Made by a program: the position numbers and the translations under genes
The notes under the pieces: generated by a model
Told to the model about the DNA's origin: nothing
The model's input: the letters and a program-made list of their open reading frames with translations, nothing else
Databases searched by the model: none
Part shown: piece by piece, positions 60,340-64,000 of the stretch
Position numbering within the stretch: position 1 is the stretch's first letter
Layout of the letters: each line of letters opens with the position of its first letter
Origin: Anthonomus grandis grandis
Taxonomy: Eukaryota; Arthropoda; Insecta; Coleoptera; Curculionidae
Direction of reading: 5' to 3'
Assembly: GCF_022605725.1 (NCBI RefSeq)
Contig: NC_065546.1
Coordinates: 23,804,227 to 23,868,226, forward strand
DNA length: 64,000 bases

Positions 60340-62690
60340 TCGTTAAAAAATAAATAAATAAATAAATAATATCTTTATTTAGCAAAAGCTACATTCAATA
60401 AAAACATAAATAAAAAATAAAGTAAAAGTATAAGTTGGCCATAACTGTATCAGGACACTCCGGTTTGTCCATGGATGGTCTCGGTAATCCAGAAACAGCA
60501 TCCCGGTTCCAGAAATATCCTGTCAGAGGTAGACCATAAATTAAAACTAGACTTAACCTAAACATTATTTTAAACATTATTTCCTTGCCCACTTATTAAA
60601 AGCACAGTTAATTGTTGTTTGCCTTATAATAATGAAAATAATGTCGACTCTGAACAGGTTGATCGAGTCGGTTCGGTTGCAATCAGCCGATGACACACAT
60701 TTGGAACTTGGTTGACCTTGCTGACCAGATACATTGGTCCCCTAAGGTTTTACACTTTTAATTTCTAAGGTGTAACACTAAGAAATGCTTCGGTAGTTCC
60801 AAGAAGCTGTAACCAGTATCCCGGTTGGCCCAAAAATACCCAGTCAACAGATAAACCAACAATCAAGATGATGATTGGAGCGGAAACAATGCATACTATA
60901 GTAAAACTTAATAAACTACATAATTAAAATAACATAATAAAATAACAAACACAATTTTACTTATTCATAATAAATTTTCTCAAGAGCCCTCTGAATTGAT
61001 TCAAAGTAATACAATTTTTGATGTTAGCAGGCAAGTTGTTAAATAGGATTAAACCTTTGTATAGAACTGAATTATGCATTTGGGTTGTGTTACATCTGTC
61101 GACTAGTATGAAGTCTATACGATTTCTCGTTTGGCATCGAAAATTGTTCCCAAATATTTAATTTCCTTGGCATACAAAATACTTTCCCCATTAACAGAAA
61201 TCTGTATATTGCCCATGTCTATAGAACTTAATCTAGATTTCTTGCCAAATATACAAAACTTGGATTTACTTGCATTTAAACTTAGTTTATTTCTACAGAG
61301 CCAGATGAATAAGTTATTGAGTTCAACGTTCATGACCTGTTGCAGTTGATGAATGTCTTTACCCACCACATATAACATTGTATCGTCCGCAAACAACACC
61401 ACATTACACCCCCGCACTACCTCCACCATATCGTTGACATACAATAAAAATAGCAAGGGGCCCAAGACCGTTCCCTGCGGTACACCATGCTTTACATTAA
61501 CACTTTCAGATGAACTATTTTTGTACATGACTCGCTGAACTCTACCACTTAGATAAGATTGAAACCACTTCAATACATTATGTTTAAGGCCTAACCGTTC
61601 TAATTTCCTAATTAACATTTCTCTACTCACGGTTTCAAACGCTCTCTTAAAATCCAAAAATACAGCAAGTACTAGATTATCAGAGTCAAGGGCCCTGAGA
61701 AAATTATCAACTATATTAATAATGACAGACTCACATGAATGATTCTCACGGAACCCCGATTGGTTAGGCACAACTATTTTATTTATATTACAATGTTCGA
61801 GTAGCTGTTCCTTAACACATACTTCAAGGAGCTTCTCATAAATAGGTACGGTGTTAATTGGCCGAAATTCATTACACAAATTAGTGTTTTGCACTTTTGG
61901 AATAGGAACAACAGTAGAAAGTTTCCAGGCTTGCGGAAAAATCCTAGTACTTAAGGATGTATTGATAATATCCAAAAGATCACCCACAACATAAGCAACA
62001 TCGCAAAGAACCTGCTTAGAGATGCCACTCTCCCCACCACCAACGTTTTTTAGATTTTTAAGTATTTCCTTCATTTTAGTCATCGAAACTTTATTAAATT
62101 GTGTCAAGGTTTTCTGGACTGAAGGTGGTTCAATGAAATATGTTTGGCCATTTGCTGCTGGTGGAATATCTGCAAGAATAAGATCAATACTATTCACGAA
62201 ATAATTATTAAATCTATGTGCAATATCATCCTCCTGTGTAATGATTTCATTTTCAAACTTTATTTCATTAGGCATGTTTTGGTTTTTTCCTGGCAAAAGC
62301 GGCTTCAGATTTTTCCAGAGTTCTTTTTGATTATTTTTATTTAGATCTATGGTATTCGCAAAAATTCTATCCTTTTCTACTCTTATCTTGCTTACTATGT
62401 TATTTCTTATAGCTTTATATTCATTCCAAACGTTGTCGTTGTTTTCTATGGCAGCCCTTTTATATAATCGATCCCTTTCCTGCATTTGCTCCCTTATATC
62501 TTGAGTTATCCATTTTTTATCGGCATATTTCTGTTTTTGCACAATTTTAATCCTTGGACACATACTGTCAAGAATTGTTCTAATATCTCTGACAAAAGTA
62601 TTAGCTAGTAAGTCAACATCTGAACTATTTCTATTCCAATTGCATGTAAGCAGTTCTTCCTGAAGTTTATGGCATTTGTAGGTCTTAAAA
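60340..62690 (-). mobile_element. LINE 7 inside the P-element THAP intron
   Basis: The 3' end has an (ATTT)n tail on the minus strand (60338-60370), 15 bases from the THAP exon 2 acceptor. The 5' truncation is at about 62690. The 3' UTR (61110-60370) contains two diverged copies of a 120 bp block (CAGTATCCCGGTTGGCCC near 60808, ACAGCATCCCGGTTCCAG near 60496). Its presence in the intron would still allow splicing of the P gene. Confidence 0.8.
61115..62690 (-). pseudogene. LINE 7 reverse transcriptase, long open frame
   Basis: About 525 residues open after the truncation point. Linker (KKWITQDIREQMQERDRLYK), RT motifs WKLSTVVPIPKVQNTNLCNE, FRPINTVPIYEKLLE, NQSGFRENHSCESVI, VFLDFKRAFETVSREMLIRK, HGVPQGTVLGPLLFLLYVND, and the catalytic VVLFADDTMLYVVG intact. 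C-terminus LGTIFDAKREIV ends early, missing the thumb and C-terminal region seen in LINEs 3-6, and no endonuclease remains. Sequence type differs from LINEs 1-6 (FADDT rather than YADDLKLF), so it is another clade. Confidence 0.85.
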
Positions 62691-62699
62691 GACCTAGTA

Positions 62700-63178
62700 T
62701 AATAAAATATAGAATAATAGTATATAAAAGTAAATATTATCATAAGTTTAAGGAGGTGTCTAAAAAGTTTTGTTGTTTTAAAATATGCATTGTGCAAACA
62801 TTTTTGCTTAAAAAAAATACTTCAAAAATCTCGCTACGATTCACCCTTTTCGAAATATTTATATTTAGGGTTTTCAATGCTCTCAAGATAAAATTTTATT
62901 TTCCCACTTGAAGTTAAAATATTTTTTAAATAGACTGTGCATAACAAGATGAATTATTATAGACGTCATTGTCACTGTTATGGTTTATGTTCTTGTCAGT
63001 TACTTTGATGCTTGGTTATAAAAATTCAAATTCACATACGTTTAGTAACGTTATTAAATTTATCACTCTGAATCATGGATGCCTTGACTTTCGGACAAGG
63101 AAAATTTTACCTAATCTTACATTTTTTTAAAGAAATCTACTGTTAAAATATTTACCATTATTTATGGGACACCCTGTA
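62700..63178. repeat. Solo long mariner arm in the P-element intron
   Basis: The sequence ends GGGACACCCTG followed by TA at 63178, a mariner-type right terminus. Upstream 480 bp without coding sequence resembles the long arms of this family in layout. The left side is cut where LINE 7 begins, so the LINE probably landed in this element. Confidence 0.5.
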
Positions 63179-63823
63179 TTATCTGTTTATTGTGTAAATT
63201 AACATATTATTTTTGTTAAAAAAGATGTTTTAAAAAAAGTTATATTTATTGCTAATATAGTTAAATTATATTTGTAAAGTATTAATAACAATAAGATCTT
63301 TTTAAGAAGTTTATTTTTTATTATTTTGGGGGCTTTAAGTGTTGTTTCTACTGTAAAAATAATTTTAAATTTAAAATAATCGTATAATATGTGTACTAAT
63401 TTACTAAATTATTTTTGTAATAAGAAAGTAGCTCTGCATTTAAGTTTATTATTAAAAAAATATTTTGATAAAATAAGGTTTTGCCTTTTTCAATTTTTTT
63501 TAAAAGGTTAAGAGACAAAAATGTGTTTGATAATTGTTCTAGATGTCTAAATTACATTATTATTTGGTTAGAGGATAAATTTTTGGTGTCTCCGAAAACA
63601 TAAATTCGAGCATAAATAACTCATATCAATAATTATTTCAATGTTCAGGCAATTATATACTATAGCTTCTATTATAGCTGTATTTACTATTAGAACTAAA
63701 GAATAATTTAGTTTTAATTTAAACATAGCATTTTAAAAAATCTTAGTTTAATTTTATTCATATGAAAACACAAACTGTGTGATGTATATGGTAAAGTAAA
63801 CATAAATTTATTTTGTAACTTAC
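63179..63823. other. P-element intron, no gene
   Basis: Very AT-rich with no supported feature. Confidence 0.4.
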
Positions 63824-63968
63824 CACTATTAAAAATCCAAACATCACAAATTTCTTAGCGTTTTATTGGAAATTTAAACATTTTTATTTTTTCAATACGT
63901 CTAGTATTTCCGCAATTGTAATAGTCGCATTTATTGCCTGCTGCAGTAACCCTTGAACGTGGAAGCAT
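63824..63968 (-). pseudogene. P-element exon 1, first half of the THAP finger
   Basis: 145 nt, phase 1 at the donor. Cys14 and Cys19 are the first zinc ligands, and the HxxP-type position reads FKFP. A TAA interrupts between R and EICDVW; every other position reads through. Confidence 0.75.
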
Positions 63969-64000
63969 ATTGAAAACGCAATTATGTCTTTTATAAAGAT

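Larger units (their letters stand above)
58324..63968 (-). pseudogene. P-element transposase gene, THAP type, interrupted by a LINE
   Basis: Exon 1 (63968-63824) starts MLPRSRVTAAGNKCDYYNCG, continues IKMFKFPIKR, one stop, EICDVWIFNSG, and ends AGTG/GTAAGT. The acceptor TTATTTTAG at 60325 leads into exon 2 (60324-59921): NTQLVGFPEDMLKNKYICER HF, completing the C-x4-C ... C-x2-H THAP finger in phase. After a frameshift the core follows (59924-59112): VAFDEMSIKKCLEYN, IEGFEDLG, WKFPLAYFFSH, AIVCDQGSPRAAFK, FDAPHLFKSIRNN. Then 59215-58862 (MNNLFDALNSKRP, NPFNRGLS, RPPCFDGIIHTINAI) and 58926-58324 (LTNRLNQDFLENLF). The jump from KSIRNN to MNNLFDA is shorter than in known P transposases, suggesting loss of much of the GTP-binding insertion. 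One nonsense and several frameshifts mean it is not functional as it stands. The 5' end of the element is probably outside the window. Confidence 0.85.

Noticed and set aside
1..64000. CRISPR arrays, bacterial operons, rRNA or tRNA genes
   Set aside because: No regularly spaced repeats, no ribosome-binding or operon layout, and no cloverleaf with A/B boxes was seen. Introns and transposon types show animal nuclear DNA.

Overview
The window is eukaryotic nuclear DNA. It is AT-rich, its genes have GT/AG introns, and it is dominated by insect-type transposable elements. The element mix (mariner-like elements with very long inverted repeats, jockey/CR1-type LINEs, P elements with THAP domains, a Penelope-like GIY-YIG fragment, pogo, Harbinger) suggests an insect, probably a beetle; that is inference, not proof. 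I recognise only one host gene.

Host gene: a TFG (Trk-fused gene / ER exit site scaffold) orthologue on the minus strand. Five coding exons (46234-46045, 11718-11485, 11427-11282, 11229-11015, 4242-4026) join in frame to 1002 nt, or 333 residues: PB1 domain, coiled coil, then a Q/P/G/Y-rich tail. The intron after the first coding exon is 34.3 kb and holds most of the mobile DNA. The last intron is 6.8 kb and holds three more elements.

Layout: 94-2395 mariner-like element with about 0.5 kb inverted repeats; 2408-2670 MITE; 4026-4242 last TFG exon; 4545-5671 dead Tc1-like element; 6742-8356 deletion derivative of a long-arm mariner; 9516-10164 MITE; 11015-11718 three TFG exons; 14981-17789 second mariner with a Penelope-like insertion; 18230-18432 SAP-domain gag-like remnant; 19373-28040 a minus-strand LINE split by a THAP/P-like transposon (21744-26890), itself split by a Tc1/mariner-type transposon with an unusually wide D-E spacing (24500-26397); 28400-29030 LINE remnant; 29800-30477 MITE; 30530-38825 a mariner remnant split by a fold-back MITE pair (31785-32602) and a plus-strand LINE, which carries a second copy of the THAP/P-like element (33013-36248); 38822-44590 four more minus-strand LINE fragments; 46045-46234 first TFG coding exon; 47166-47871 Harbinger-type MITE with a MADF fragment; 48280-48740 Ty3/gypsy gag remnant; 49640-51990 pogo-type element; 52140-53570 tandem duplication; 55390-55610 THAP-like remnant; 56921-57020 hAT-like MITE; 58324-63968 P-element transposase gene whose THAP intron is occupied by a LINE (60340-62690).

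The most useful structure is the triple nesting at 19.4-28.0 kb. Because a second copy of the middle element exists at 33-36 kb, the innermost insertion has an empty-site allele inside the same window, fixing its ends, its TA duplication and its 1898 bp length without any database search. Almost every transposase and reverse transcriptase here is broken. The near-intact exceptions are the wide-spacing DDE gene (377-residue open frame) and the 270-residue P-transposase core frame.
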